NCBI GenBank assembly: GCA_019358945.1
Contig: JAHHIE010000051.1
Location: forward strand, 1-48,063
Direction: 5' to 3'
From: Stenomitos rutilans HA7619-LM2
GTDB taxonomy: Bacteria > Cyanobacteriota > Cyanobacteriia > Leptolyngbyales > Leptolyngbyaceae
DNA length: 48,063 nucleotides
A model generated the notes under the pieces. It ran no database searches and had not been told where the DNA came from. It saw only the letters and a program-made list of their open reading frames with translations. Below, piece after piece: positions 33,383-43,047 of this stretch. The position numbers and the translations under genes were made by a program. Position 1 is the stretch's first letter; every line of letters begins with the position of its first letter.

Positions 33383-34753
33383 ATGCTATTAGTGAATATG
33401 AACAACGCTCAATCCCATCAACCGCTTTCGCTCGAAGCTTCCTGGGGCTACGACAGCCGCATGATTAGCTACATTCAAAATGCAGCAGCGCATGGTCTGT
33501 ATGAAATTCGTGGGTTGGGTGCCAAACGTCGCTTACCTCACTTTGATGACCTGGTGTTTTTGGGGTCATCTCTCTCGCGGTATCCCCTGGAAGGCTATCG
33601 GGAAAAATGCACCACTAAAACCATCTTGGGCACGCGATATGCCACAAAACCTATTGAATTGGAGATTCCCATCACGATCGCAGGCATGAGTTTCGGCTCC
33701 CTCTCTGCCAATGTCAAAGAAGCACTGGGGCTTGCCGCAACTGCTGTCGGCACCTCGACGACTACAGGCGACGGTGGCATGACTCTTGAAGAACGGCTTT
33801 CCTCTAAGACCTTAATCTATCAGTGTTTACCGTCTCGTTATGGGTTTAATCCTGATGATGTGCGAAAGGCTGACGCGATCGAAATCGTCATTGGTCAGGG
33901 CGCAAAACCGGGCGGTGGTGGGATGTTACTGGGGCAAAAAATCAATCCTCGCGTAGCACAGATGCGTACTTTACCCGAAGGCGTAGATCAACGCTCTGCC
34001 TGCCGTCACCCCGACTGGACAGGCCCCGACGATCTCACCATCAAAATTCAAGAACTGCGAGAACTCACGGATTGGGAAAAACCCATCTATGTGAAAGTGG
34101 GAGCCTCGCGCACGTTCAACGATGTGAAACTTGCCGTGCATTCCGGTGCGGATGTGATTGTGGTGGATGGTATGCAGGGCGGGACAGCAGCAACCCAATC
34201 GGTCTTTATTGAACATGTGGGCATTCCCACACTCGCAGCCGTGCGTCAGGCAGTGGATGCCCTCGAAGATCTGGATATGAAAGGCAAAGTTCAATTGATC
34301 GTATCTGGTGGCATTCGCACAGGAGCCGACGTGGCGAAGGCGATCGCGATGGGTGCTGATGCTGTTTCGATCGGGCAAGGCATTCTCATTGCGTTGGGCT
34401 GCAATAGCGAAACCTACATCCAGCAAGGCGAACACCACTCGGCGGTGGAAGATTACGCGGCCATCGGCACCGCTCCCGGTTATTGCCATCACTGCCACAC
34501 TGGAAAATGTCCTGTTGGTGTCACCACCCAGGATCCCCTTTTGGAGAAGCGGTTAGAACCAGAGGTGGGTGCGCAACGAGTAAAGAACTATCTGCAAACG
34601 CTGAATATGGAACTGACCACGATCGCTCGCGCCTGCGGGAAACAAAACATCCATCATCTGGAGCGCGAAGATCTGGTGGCCCTCACTGTAGAAGCCGCTG
34701 CAATGGCACGATTGCCCCTCGCTGGTACGCCCTGGATTCCAGGTTGGCAATAA
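33383..34753 (+). CDS. mgsC: N-methylglutamate synthase subunit C (FMN glutamate synthase-like)
   Basis: 456 residues (AGGA nine bases before the ATG; an in-frame ATG at 33398 is possible). It has the glutamate synthase central/FMN domain: TIAGMSFGSLSANVKEALG, TTTGDGGMTLEERLSSKT, DVIVVDGMQGGTAATQSVFI, IVSGGIRTGADVAKAIAMG. Cysteines in YCHHCHTGKCPVG fit the iron-sulphur cluster. It forms N-methylglutamate from gamma-glutamylmethylamide and 2-oxoglutarate-derived chemistry with MgsA and MgsB. It closes the cluster. Confidence 0.9.
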   Translation: MLLVNMNNAQSHQPLSLEASWGYDSRMISYIQNAAAHGLYEIRGLGAKRRLPHFDDLVFLGSSLSRYPLEGYREKCTTKTILGTRYATKPIELEIPITIAGMSFGSLSANVKEALGLAATAVGTSTTTGDGGMTLEERLSSKTLIYQCLPSRYGFNPDDVRKADAIEIVIGQGAKPGGGGMLLGQKINPRVAQMRTLPEGVDQRSACRHPDWTGPDDLTIKIQELRELTDWEKPIYVKVGASRTFNDVKLAVHSGADVIVVDGMQGGTAATQSVFIEHVGIPTLAAVRQAVDALEDLDMKGKVQLIVSGGIRTGADVAKAIAMGADAVSIGQGILIALGCNSETYIQQGEHHSAVEDYAAIGTAPGYCHHCHTGKCPVGVTTQDPLLEKRLEPEVGAQRVKNYLQTLNMELTTIARACGKQNIHHLEREDLVALTVEAAAMARLPLAGTPWIPGWQ

Positions 34754-34949
34754 GTGGCAAGGCAGAGGGCAGGAGGCAGAAGTTACTTTTTCAACATTAG
34801 AGGATGTCTGAGAAGTGTCTGAGACGCTGCCTTCGCCCCCTCTATCCCCCAATTCTGGGGGACTTCCATCTCAGAACCTCTCAAACTTGGGGGGCAGGGG
34901 GGCAGTTCGGGCAACAATTCATGCCTTTTAAGACATCCTCTTATGCAAA
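34754..34949. repeat. Gap with CCCCCAATTCTGGGGG palindrome
   Basis: TCCCCC-AATTCT-GGGGGA at 34845-34862 is the exact reverse complement of the core palindrome at 19809 and 19991, followed by another G-rich arm (34888-34903). It may end transcription of the methylamine cluster, but it has no T-run. Confidence 0.65.
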
Positions 34950-35003
34950 AACCGCCTGTCTTTTGACCCTGCTTTAGTGAGACAGTGATCAAACCAGGCG
35001 GTT
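34950..35003 (-). terminator. Rho-independent terminator for hpf
   Basis: On the minus strand AACCGCCTG and CAGGCGGTT form a perfect nine-base stem around a 36-base loop, followed by a T-run in GGCGGTTTTTGC. It lies 48 bases after the hpf stop, in the correct orientation. Confidence 0.75.
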
Positions 35004-35050
35004 AGCGTTAGAAGGTAGGGTTTTGGGCGGCTGTTGGCGCAAACAGCCGC

Positions 35051-35734
35051 TTACGCATGGCTCACCTCAGCAACAGGTACGCTTTGATGTGCATAGCCGT
35101 TACCATTCTCTTCATAGTGGGCTGTTTTACCATTTTTTCCGTTTTTCCCGTTGGTGTGACCGTTGCCCTTACGAGGTTGGATCACGCCATAGCCACCATG
35201 ATTACGTTCATAGATGACATTAATCTCACCTGTTTCACTATTCAGGAACATATAGAAGTCATGATCCACGAGTTCTAACTGCTCCAATGCTTCCTGCGTT
35301 GTCATGGGAGGCATGGCAAAATATTTGGTTCGCACAACCTGATGAGGCAAGGCTGGCGATCGATCTTGCAAAAGATCAGCCACTACTGGCTGATCACTCA
35401 ACACCTCTGCTGTTTTCACCGAAGCATGGCTCTGAGCGTGACGTTTCTCCTTGTATTTACGAAGCTGGCGGCAAATCTTATCGGCAACTAAATCGATACT
35501 GGCATAGAGGCTCTCGCTACCTTCTTCAGCGCGGACGATCGAACCGTTAACATAAATCGTGACCTCAGCCGTCTGTTTAGAGTTAATGCGGGGGTTCTTA
35601 GCAACAGACAAATGGACATCAACTTCAGTCGTTAAGTTTTGGTAGTGGTTCACCGCCTTTTCGATCTTGCTGGTCACGTACTCACGTAACGAATCAGTAA
35701 TTTCGATATTTTTGCCCTGGATGACAAGCTTCAT
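35051..35734 (-). CDS. hpf: Long-form ribosome hibernation promoting factor / light-repressed protein LrtA
   Basis: 227 residues from the ATG at 35734, preceded by AGGGGAGGAAG; an earlier in-frame start at 35800 lacks a ribosome binding site. The N-terminal ~100 residues are the HPF/YfiA fold ([48 protein letters not shown]). The C-terminal domain has [20 protein letters not shown] and [17 protein letters not shown], typical of the dimerising long form. It pairs ribosomes into 100S when light or nutrients fall. The Asn/Gly/Lys-rich tail is variable in the family. Confidence 0.93.
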   Translation of the reverse strand: MKLVIQGKNIEITDSLREYVTSKIEKAVNHYQNLTTEVDVHLSVAKNPRINSKQTAEVTIYVNGSIVRAEEGSESLYASIDLVADKICRQLRKYKEKRHAQSHASVKTAEVLSDQPVVADLLQDRSPALPHQVVRTKYFAMPPMTTQEALEQLELVDHDFYMFLNSETGEINVIYERNHGGYGVIQPRKGNGHTNGKNGKNGKTAHYEENGNGYAHQSVPVAEVSHA

Positions 35735-35910
35735 AAACGAGCTTCCTCCCCTGAACGAATGGGTGTATCCATTCACCCTAGCACTTTGTATTCTGCACAA
35801 CAGGGGACGTTAGAATGTTTTGCAAGCCTTGACAATTCTTGATTAGAACACCCTTCATTTTTTGCAAAGTTGCGTTGGAACCCCCTTGATTTTTTGATGA
35901 GTTTGAACCA

Positions 35911-36663
35911 GTGATACAACGCATTGATGAGATGTCACTACCGCACGGCGATCAATCAGAACGTCGTCTTTGCCAGCTTTATCAAAAGGGTATTGTCCCG
36001 TATACGACCGCCTGGGAATGGCAGCGATCGCTAGTAGACAATCGTCGCCAAAATCCGCACCTTAATGATGTGCTGCTTTTGCTGGAACATCCCCCCACGT
36101 ATACATTGGGACAGGCAGCCAGTCCTAAATTTCTCAAATTCGACTCAGCGCAGGCTGAATGGGAACTGCATCGAGTCGAGCGCGGTGGTGAAGTCACATA
36201 TCACTGCCCTGGACAACTAGTGGGCTACCCCATTTTAAACCTGACCTACTATCAGAAAGATCTGCACTGGTACTTACGCCAATTAGAGGAAGTGCTGCTC
36301 TGCGTATTAGCCAGCTACGGGTTGCGAGGGGAACGACTGCCAGGTTTGACGGGTGTATGGATTGGCGATCGCAAAGTTGCTGCAATTGGCATTAAAGTAG
36401 GCCGTTGGATCACGATGCACGGTTTTGCGCTCAATATTTGCCCCGATCTCAGCGGGTTTGATCGCATTGTGCCGTGTGGGATTGCTGATAAGGCAGTAGG
36501 CAGTCTAGAGCAATTTGTGCCCAGTGTGTCGTTTGAACAGGTACGGAAGCAAGTGGCGATCGCCTTCGCTGAAGTTTTTCAGGTCACACTCGTTGAGGAG
36601 CAACAATCAGACCTTAGGGGCGCTGCTGAACCAAAGCCTTTACAATCCCCACAAGACGAGTGA
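35911..36663 (+). CDS. lipB: Octanoyltransferase LipB
   Basis: 250 residues with a GTG start; an ATG at 35932 is equally plausible. Family motifs: [58 protein letters not shown] with the acid/base Lys, and DRIVPCGI with the nucleophile Cys (about 193). It transfers octanoate from acyl carrier protein to lipoyl domains, the first step of lipoate attachment. The last 50 bases overlap the convergent coiled-coil gene. Confidence 0.95.
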   Translation: MIQRIDEMSLPHGDQSERRLCQLYQKGIVPYTTAWEWQRSLVDNRRQNPHLNDVLLLLEHPPTYTLGQAASPKFLKFDSAQAEWELHRVERGGEVTYHCPGQLVGYPILNLTYYQKDLHWYLRQLEEVLLCVLASYGLRGERLPGLTGVWIGDRKVAAIGIKVGRWITMHGFALNICPDLSGFDRIVPCGIADKAVGSLEQFVPSVSFEQVRKQVAIAFAEVFQVTLVEEQQSDLRGAAEPKPLQSPQDE

Positions 36664-37000
36664 TATTTTGCTCCTGCCGTTTTGCCGTTTCAGATTGTTG
36701 CTGCGCCAATTCTTTAGTTTTAGATTGCTGTTGCGCTAACTCTTTAAGGTCAACCTCTACAATCCCCACCAAACGGGTAATATTCTGCTCTTGCCGTTTC
36801 GCTGTGTCAGATTGCTGCTGCGCCAATTCTTTGAGTTCGGCAAACCCTGTCGTCACGACCTCTGTTAAATGCCCAATCTGGCCAGTGAGCAAGTCAATCT
36901 TCTGATTCTGCTGCTTGTTCGACTGACTCAGTTCAGCCGTTGACTGAACCAAGACAGTGAGTAGATGCTGTGTTGTAGAGTTTCCATCTCCGCTATTCAT
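36614..37000 (-). CDS. Coiled-coil protein with repeated KELAQQQS units, 128 aa
   Basis: 128 residues, nearly all helix. Repeats of [20 protein letters not shown] and RLVGIV occur twice at full length with a partial third (TKELAQQQS) between. The N-terminus ([35 protein letters not shown]) continues the heptad pattern, so it should oligomerise as a coiled coil. Function unknown; related small repeat proteins are common in cyanobacteria. Its 3' end overlaps lipB by 50 bases. Confidence 0.7.
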   Translation of the reverse strand: MNSGDGNSTTQHLLTVLVQSTAELSQSNKQQNQKIDLLTGQIGHLTEVVTTGFAELKELAQQQSDTAKRQEQNITRLVGIVEVDLKELAQQQSKTKELAQQQSETAKRQEQNITRLVGIVKALVQQRP

Positions 37001-37165
37001 AACCCAGTAGTGCGTGATTTTTTCCAGAGTTTAACCTGAATCCCTCAGCAAGAGCACCGATCGCATCACACCGCAGACAGTCCAAACCAGCAACTCTTGT
37101 GCATAATTCTTGTGCATAATTCTACAGAGGTCAAAATTTTCGATACTTAACAAAGCCTTCGTATC

Positions 37166-38044
37166 TTACTGCTGCCGCAAAAATGCTAATAACTCTCGGT
37201 TCACGGTTTGAGGCGCTTCCTGTTGAATCCAGTGCCCGCAATGCGGCACCATCGTGAGCTTGAAGGGGGCATGGACAAGTTGGTCAAGCTCTTTAATCAT
37301 GTTCTGGCTCAGCAGTGGATCCTCTTCACCCCACAGCACCAGGGTTGGTGCCATCACAAGATTTGGCGTGCGTCCAAAGTCTTTGAGCCAACTCCAGGGC
37401 GAAAGCATTTGGCGATAGTAATTGAGCGCAGCAGACAACGCCCCTGGCTTCTCCAAAGCCGATTGGTAAAGCTTCGTTTCTTCTCTGGAAAACGCACCTT
37501 TGCGAATAGCCTGCCCCTGAAACAAGTTACTGACAAATTCTTTCAGATTTTGCTGAATCAACCACTCTGGGATGCCAGGCACCTGGAAGGCAAGCACATA
37601 CCAACTGCGGCGCAACTGGTCAAGATTGCTGACCATTTCTTGTACAAAGCGTTGCGGTGGTGCTGCATTTAGAATGGCTAAGCGGTTGAGATACTGAGGA
37701 AACTTCTGTGCTAAATGCCACGCGATCGTGCCGCCCCAGTCATGCCCTACGATGTGTGCACGGGCGTACCCCAAGCTTTCAATCAACCCTCGGATATCAG
37801 CGCTAAGCGTGTCTAAGTCATAACCACTGGAAGGTTTATCTGATTCGTTATAGCCCCTTAAATCGGGCACAACAACCTTAAAGTGGCGGGCGAGCGCAGG
37901 AATTTGAAACCGCCAAGAATACCAGAATTCAGGAAAACCGTGCAGGAGTAACACAAGTTCGCCGTCCCCCTGGGTGACACAGTGCAGGCGGATACGATTT
38001 GTTTCAACAAAATGATGTTGCCACTCAGAAGACAGCGCTGTCAT
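37166..38044 (-). CDS. Alpha/beta hydrolase, epoxide-hydrolase-like
   Basis: 292 residues from the ATG at 38044. Motifs of soluble epoxide/haloalkane hydrolases: oxyanion loop LLHGFPEFWYSWRFQIP, nucleophile Asp in IVGHDWGGTIAWHLA, acid Asp in LVLWGEEDPLLSQNM and catalytic His in VPHCGHWIQQEAP. An Asp nucleophile rather than Ser supports epoxide or halide hydrolysis. The physiological substrate is unknown. Confidence 0.9.
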   Translation of the reverse strand: MTALSSEWQHHFVETNRIRLHCVTQGDGELVLLLHGFPEFWYSWRFQIPALARHFKVVVPDLRGYNESDKPSSGYDLDTLSADIRGLIESLGYARAHIVGHDWGGTIAWHLAQKFPQYLNRLAILNAAPPQRFVQEMVSNLDQLRRSWYVLAFQVPGIPEWLIQQNLKEFVSNLFQGQAIRKGAFSREETKLYQSALEKPGALSAALNYYRQMLSPWSWLKDFGRTPNLVMAPTLVLWGEEDPLLSQNMIKELDQLVHAPFKLTMVPHCGHWIQQEAPQTVNRELLAFLRQQ

Positions 38045-38318
38045 AGAAAAGTGTGGAGTAAGGGAGCGCAAAGGGTGCTCTGATAACTTGATTTGACAAA
38101 GGAAATTGATGCAGTGCCATCAGTGAAAATCGTTAGATGCGTCCTGTGTCAGGAGAACTCTTTAACACCTTCAACAGCATTACTTCTCCAGGCTATCATT
38201 TCGCCCAGTACGGCGACCATACGTGATTACCGCTTGCAAGCGAACGGGCGATCGTCATAAGCACTGAGTTTCTCACTTTGTATGCGTGCCACCTGTTCGT
38301 TTAGCTTACAGCATTCGC

Positions 38319-38561
38319 TTACTGCGGGGGACGCAGCGCTCCGCGACAAAGCGTAAACAGTCCTGCAACACCCAGGCAAACAAACCAAATGTACGTATAC
38401 CTGTCATGATGCAGTTGCTGCGCTGAGTGGAGTTCAGGGTGCAATGCCGAAAGGTAAAGCAACAGCAAGGCCATTGCCAGCGCGCCAAAGCCAGTGAAGC
38501 ACAAGCCCACTTTAATACGGGCAGGCTGAAGGTCAATGGCATTCGATCGCGTCCAGGTCAA
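38319..38561 (-). CDS. Small membrane protein, possibly DUF3188-like
   Basis: 80 residues from a TTG start, which is a weak point. Two membrane helices are predicted by eye: VGLCFTGFGALAMALLLLYL (about 18-38) and YIWFVCLGVAGLFTLCRGAL (about 56-76). The size and lay-out resemble cyanobacterial DUF3188 proteins. Another open frame overlaps it on the same strand but looks less protein-like. Confidence 0.45.
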   Translation of the reverse strand: MTWTRSNAIDLQPARIKVGLCFTGFGALAMALLLLYLSALHPELHSAQQLHHDRYTYIWFVCLGVAGLFTLCRGALRPPQ

Positions 38562-39357
38562 TCTGTGCCAACCAGGTCATCGACTCTTCTGCTGCAAGCG
38601 ACGTTTCACCTGTAATTAATGGCTAGTAGTTAATGGCTAGTGCTTTGGGCAACACACGCACAATGGCAGTTCAAGTTTGGCAGCGGAGCGATCGCTCTGT
38701 ATGGTGCAGCTAGACGAGTAGTTTCCTCCAAACCGAATGCATACACATCGCCATCCATACTCTATTTTGAGACGCAGCCTTTGGTTCAAATTTCATAGGG
38801 ACGAATGACATCAACAGGCTTGGTTGCCTGTCTATTATCAAAGCGAACCGCCACGTCTGGCATCTGGCACAAGCATCTAACGAAAGCGCCGATGAAAGAT
38901 TACGCTGCTCCTAACCGTGGAGTAAGGGTGGCGTAAGACGTTTTACATACCCGTTGACCGTGAACCGTGATTTCATCCCCAGAATAGAGCCTTTTACTTT
39001 CTGATACCTCATCCTCCAGCAGGGTGATCTACATCACAAAAATGTAAAGTTAACGTAAAGTTTTGATGAAGTGCCTAAAAAAGCACAAATTAGCTTCAAT
39101 CAGCGGAACGCCCTTTAATCGGTGCTTTGCTAGCTTTGTTTGACTACAAGTTACTCACTAGTTTGGGCGAGGTCGGTTGAATCCCTGATCCCCAAAGCAA
39201 AAAGTTCGTGATAGTCTGTTGCAGTTCTTAAGCAAAGGAGCAAATGCAGAAAGACTACGAGTTATGAGAAATGTCAAGTGAAGATTTTTGACTATTAATC
39301 AAGATTTCTTGGCTGGTTCAAATCTCCCTTTGGCATATGCCCTTCACACGTGGATGT
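38562..39357. other. Long intergenic region before the RlpA-like gene
   Basis: About 800 bases without a convincing gene. GTAAAGTT occurs twice with an 11-base period (39044-39051, 39055-39062), a possible operator; its complement resembles the RpaB HLR1 half-site (TTTACRTT) but spacing is one base too long. At 39244-39267 a tiny frame MQKDYEL follows an AAAGGAG and might be an upstream peptide. Confidence 0.35.
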
Positions 39358-40632
39358 ATGAATCAAAATGTTCTTAGTGGTTTAACTGCCACCTTGTTTA
39401 TGACCACGCTTGGACTGCCGCTAGCTAGCAGCGCAACTCCAGCCAACGCCGTTAACCAGGTGTCTGAGGCTACCTCTAGCCCAGTATCGAGCCAGTCTAC
39501 AATACCTGACTCAACGCAAGGTGACGTAGCAAGCAACCCCGATCAACAGCTCGCTCAAACGTCTGTCAGCGCTCAAGCAGCTGCCAAAGTTGTTGAGACA
39601 AGTGCTTTTAGCGCAACAGCTCATCCAGATCTGCAGCCTACACGCGCTGTCGTCAAGCTTGGTGAGCAACAGTCTCAGATGACCAATACCTCTGCTGACC
39701 TTGAGGCGATCGCGAAAGTTCAAGCACATGACTTGGCAGGTCGCAACGCTGCCACCCTTTATGTTCGTAATATTCCCATCCTGACTTTTGTCGGTTCTGG
39801 CAAAGCGCAAGCAACGAAAGTGAAGATGGGAATTCAACAGGCGGCTTCGACAACGGCTAATAACACCATTGCCGCCGCAAAAGCGCTCGAAGATACCAGC
39901 GCATCTGATGTGCCCCTTTCCCCTAGAGCACAGCCCCAAACAGCGAGCAAGGTAGAGGCTGATGCATCCCTTTCCCAAAACGATCCCGTTTTAAGAGCCG
40001 CCGCGATCGCAGCCAGAATTAATCAACTTAACCGCGAAGGCATCGATGCCAAAGCCATTACCGTTAGCTGGAATACGCAAGCTAACAAAGCGGCTCCTAC
40101 AGGTGAGCGTTACACAATTAAGGCTAATAAAACCCTGATTGCTATTGTTGACGCAAACACCATGCTGCCTGACTCTACCCGTAGCTTGGAGAAAGACGCA
40201 CTCCAAGCAACCAATCGTTTGCGACGCTTATTGGGTAATGCAGCCCCACTTTCCAGCGTGTCTGGTAAGCCGAATGGTTGGACGCAAGTTGCGGTTGGTG
40301 CGATTCGACAGCGACTGATCGGTATGGCTTCGTGGTATGGTCCTGGGTTTCACGGTAGCCCCAGTGCTAGCGGTGAGCCATTCAACCAAAACGCCATGAC
40401 GGCAGCACATAGATCCTTGCCTTTTGGCACTCAGGTGCTTGTCACTAATTTGGCTAACGGTCAGTCGGTTGTTGTGCGAATTAATGATCGGGGTCCCTAC
40501 GCGGGCGATCGTGTTATTGATTTGTCTACAGCAGCAGCTCGTGTCCTCGGATTAATCCAGTCTGGGGTTGCCCCTGTACGTCTTGATGTGATCGACAACA
40601 GCCCCAGAGCAATCACGGCTGCTGGTAATTAG
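39358..40632 (+). CDS. RlpA-like double-psi beta-barrel protein, exported
   Basis: 424 residues from the ATG at 39358, chosen because it directly begins a signal peptide (NQNVLSGLTATLFMTTLGLP, cut after SSATPANA); an ATG at 39337 would add seven. Residues about 30-310 are a Ser/Thr/Ala/Gln-rich, low-complexity region. The C-terminal ~95 residues are an RlpA domain: GMASWYGPGFHGSPSASGE, FNQNAMTAAHRSLPFGTQV and VVVRINDRGPYAGDRVIDLS with the conserved Asp/His of the lytic-transglycosylase fold. It probably acts on peptidoglycan in the periplasm. Confidence 0.88.
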   Translation: MNQNVLSGLTATLFMTTLGLPLASSATPANAVNQVSEATSSPVSSQSTIPDSTQGDVASNPDQQLAQTSVSAQAAAKVVETSAFSATAHPDLQPTRAVVKLGEQQSQMTNTSADLEAIAKVQAHDLAGRNAATLYVRNIPILTFVGSGKAQATKVKMGIQQAASTTANNTIAAAKALEDTSASDVPLSPRAQPQTASKVEADASLSQNDPVLRAAAIAARINQLNREGIDAKAITVSWNTQANKAAPTGERYTIKANKTLIAIVDANTMLPDSTRSLEKDALQATNRLRRLLGNAAPLSSVSGKPNGWTQVAVGAIRQRLIGMASWYGPGFHGSPSASGEPFNQNAMTAAHRSLPFGTQVLVTNLANGQSVVVRINDRGPYAGDRVIDLSTAAARVLGLIQSGVAPVRLDVIDNSPRAITAAGN

Positions 40633-41086
40633 AACACGGCACTTCTAAGAGATGCCGTAGCCCGTCGGTACAAGCTGCTATCGTTTCTGATGCCATCTCG
40701 GCTGTCTCGTTTTTGCTGTCTTATAAAAGAGACCAGCAACGTTGGTCAGATGACAAAAGATAAGGCTTTCAAGCTGCATGCCTTTGAAGTCTTCGCGCTT
40801 AAATGCAAGCTGGCCTAATGGGCCATTTTGCTAACTGCCGCAGCGGAGACAGTTTTTCATCTGCCATAGCGGTGAGGCTTGATGTCTGCGCTGCGGTTAA
40901 ATCAATCGTCTTTATCTGAGTCAACGGTCACATCCGCTTATAACGGTTGTTGCTTGGCTAAGCCACAGTTCTTTAAGAACGGGTATGGGGGTTGGAGTGT
41001 CGGGTGTGATTAATGTAACCGAAAGTGGCTGCAATTCTCTGCGGCTCTACCTTGAGGTCGCCTTTGCTTTACTTTAGAAGGCTTGT
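40633..41086. other. Intergenic region with small hairpins
   Basis: 454 bases without a gene. TGGCC-TAATG-GGCCA (40811-40825) followed by TTTT is a weak terminator-like hairpin after the RlpA-like gene. Nothing else recognised. Confidence 0.35.
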
Positions 41087-42319
41087 TTAATTAGAGTATC
41101 CCGATCGCAAGCTTAGCCCTTTGAGTGGATGGACACTTTCTGAACTGGTAAGCCCCTTGGACTGTATTAGAACGCCAAAGTTGCCCAAGCCCATCGGGTT
41201 GATAAGAAGATGCAAGGCGTTGCGCTGGTGCAGTAGGGTTTGAATCGCTTGAGGCTTGGTGGCTGTGGATTGGCTGAGTGCAACCATCCGATCGCCTAAA
41301 CCCAGTGCCATTAGAAAGAGGCTTTGCTGGGTAAAGCCGATCGCCTGCAAGCCAGATGCTTCTCCCTGACGGATTAAAGCCGTGAAATCAACGTGAGCTG
41401 TGATGTCCTGCTGCCCAATGTGGAGATAGGGATTTGAGTGGTGTGTGTGCTGGTAATAGCACTGCAAGGTTCCCTGATTACGAGTCGGGCTGTAGTAGCG
41501 ATCGCTGGTATACCCATAATCAATAGTGAGAACATAGCCACGTTGAAGGCGATCAGCAACGTTTTGCAGCCACTCCAGCGCGTTCAAATTCACTTCGCTA
41601 CGATAGCGATCGAGATAGATCGCAGCATCTAGCTGAACGCCGACCAACTCGAAGTACTCCGCTAACCTGGGTGTGGACAGTTCGCCACTAACCTCATCAA
41701 ACTGCACCATACCATCCTCACCCTCGACAAGGGTGATGTAAAGCTCTTGTAGTTGCCCTGCTGCCAGGGTGATTTGATGCACAGGAAAAGCATCCACCAA
41801 TTCATTAGAAAAGAAGCAGCCTGTGACTGAGTGAAGCGGGATCTCATCAAGGCTGTACCAGTGGAGAGGCACATCGGGCACTTCTGAGGCGTTGAGTTGC
41901 CGCTTCTGCTCAGCAATGAGTGCAGCAGCCCGCTCTACAATGACGTATTCAAGCGATCGCAAAAATTCAGGGTACTGGCGCTGGATGTAGCGCAGGATAT
42001 CAACTGCTAGCAATCCTTGTCCGGCCCCCATTTCAACTAAGGTAAATGGGGTCGGATGCTGCATGACTTCCCACATTTCCACAAACTGTTCGGCTAGCAA
42101 TTCACCGAAGTCTGCGCCCAGATGAGGTGACGTGAAAAAGTCACCGCGCTCACCAATGATGGCTGCATTCGTCGCGTAGTATCCGTGTCGTGGGTGGTAC
42201 AACGCTAAATCCATATACTCAGCAAAGGTCAGACGCTGCTGAAAGCTCTCAGCAAGCTGTCGAGCGATCAGCTTACTGAGAGCCAAGTTATTATCATGCT
42301 TGTCAAACTCCGCTGCCAT
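41087..42319 (-). CDS. MidA/NDUFAF7-family SAM-dependent methyltransferase
   Basis: 410 residues from the ATG at 42319; GTG codons just upstream are possible. Motifs: FAEYMDLALYHPRHGYYATN, IGERGDFFTSPHLGADFGEL, FTLVEMGAGQGLLAVDILRY (SAM motif I) and CFFSNELVDAFPVHQI, all typical of DUF185/MidA. Mitochondrial relatives methylate an arginine of complex I. A role in NDH-1 assembly here would be an inference. The last ~40 residues are variable. Confidence 0.92.
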   Translation of the reverse strand: MAAEFDKHDNNLALSKLIARQLAESFQQRLTFAEYMDLALYHPRHGYYATNAAIIGERGDFFTSPHLGADFGELLAEQFVEMWEVMQHPTPFTLVEMGAGQGLLAVDILRYIQRQYPEFLRSLEYVIVERAAALIAEQKRQLNASEVPDVPLHWYSLDEIPLHSVTGCFFSNELVDAFPVHQITLAAGQLQELYITLVEGEDGMVQFDEVSGELSTPRLAEYFELVGVQLDAAIYLDRYRSEVNLNALEWLQNVADRLQRGYVLTIDYGYTSDRYYSPTRNQGTLQCYYQHTHHSNPYLHIGQQDITAHVDFTALIRQGEASGLQAIGFTQQSLFLMALGLGDRMVALSQSTATKPQAIQTLLHQRNALHLLINPMGLGNFGVLIQSKGLTSSESVHPLKGLSLRSGYSN

Positions 42320-42448
42320 AACCACCACTCATAGCGGTCTCTATTTTGGCATAGGTAGACGTTGTGACTGAGTGAATGCACCATAGATTGTCGATCGTAT
42401 CTATTTAATTGTCTCAACACCACACTCCCAAGGCGGTAAAACAGGCCA

Positions 42449-42649
42449 TTACAGCTCAGCTTGAGTTGCAAACTCAGTCGAACCGGCGTCAAACGTGATC
42501 GCAAATTGTGCCTGAGGCTGCGACTGCATCAAAACCTTAAGGTAAGCTTCAGCATCCGGACGACGGCGAAACCGGGTAATTGTGAGATGCTTTAGGTTTG
42601 GCAGCAGTTTGTGAATGACCCACGGACTCAGTTGTTGTTGGTAGCTCAT
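42449..42649 (-). CDS. Small conserved hypothetical protein, 66 aa
   Basis: 66 residues: MSYQQQLSPWVIHKLLPNLK, HLTITRFRRRPDAEAYLKVL and a short acidic end. Single soluble domain with a basic centre; no membrane segment. The coding pattern looks real and the size is typical of lineage-specific cyanobacterial proteins. It is 130 bases upstream of the MidA gene on the same strand. Confidence 0.65.
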   Translation of the reverse strand: MSYQQQLSPWVIHKLLPNLKHLTITRFRRRPDAEAYLKVLMQSQPQAQFAITFDAGSTEFATQAEL

Positions 42650-43047
42650 TGGTTTCGTTCTATGGCTAATGGGTTTATTGCTGATGGCTGCAGCTCACAG
42701 CAGTGAACTGTTGGTGAGACAGGGATTCAACGCGACGAAAACTACGTCATTGAATTTCAGTCAAACGCTATATGTAGCCGTTCACTTTCAGCGTCACTAC
42801 TATAGATAGCGGTTAACGCTTTAAACTGCAAGCATTTTACAAAATAAAATATTTTTCAGCGCTTAATTTCAGCGCCTGAGAGGTTGTGATTGCAGCACAG
42901 TAGGGCATTACAAGCACTCAAGGTTATCCTGAGCAAAACTTAGCGTTAGGGCAAGTTTTACCAGCGTTTATGACAGGTACCGAGTGTTGCGGGCGCGGCT
43001 TATGATGAATCACAACGAAAGCCGCTGTAAGACTACTACCTGTTACG
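42650..43047. other. Intergenic region downstream of argF
   Basis: 398 bases, no gene seen. GCGGCTT/AAGCCGC (42995-43001, 43019-43025) forms a hairpin about 22 bases past the argF stop but without a T-run. CAGCGCTTAATTTCAGCGCC near 42858 is a short direct repeat. Confidence 0.4.

Noticed and set aside
39311-39335. tRNA T-arm-like GGTTCAAATC
   Set aside because: No pairing acceptor stem, anticodon arm or CCA region around it.
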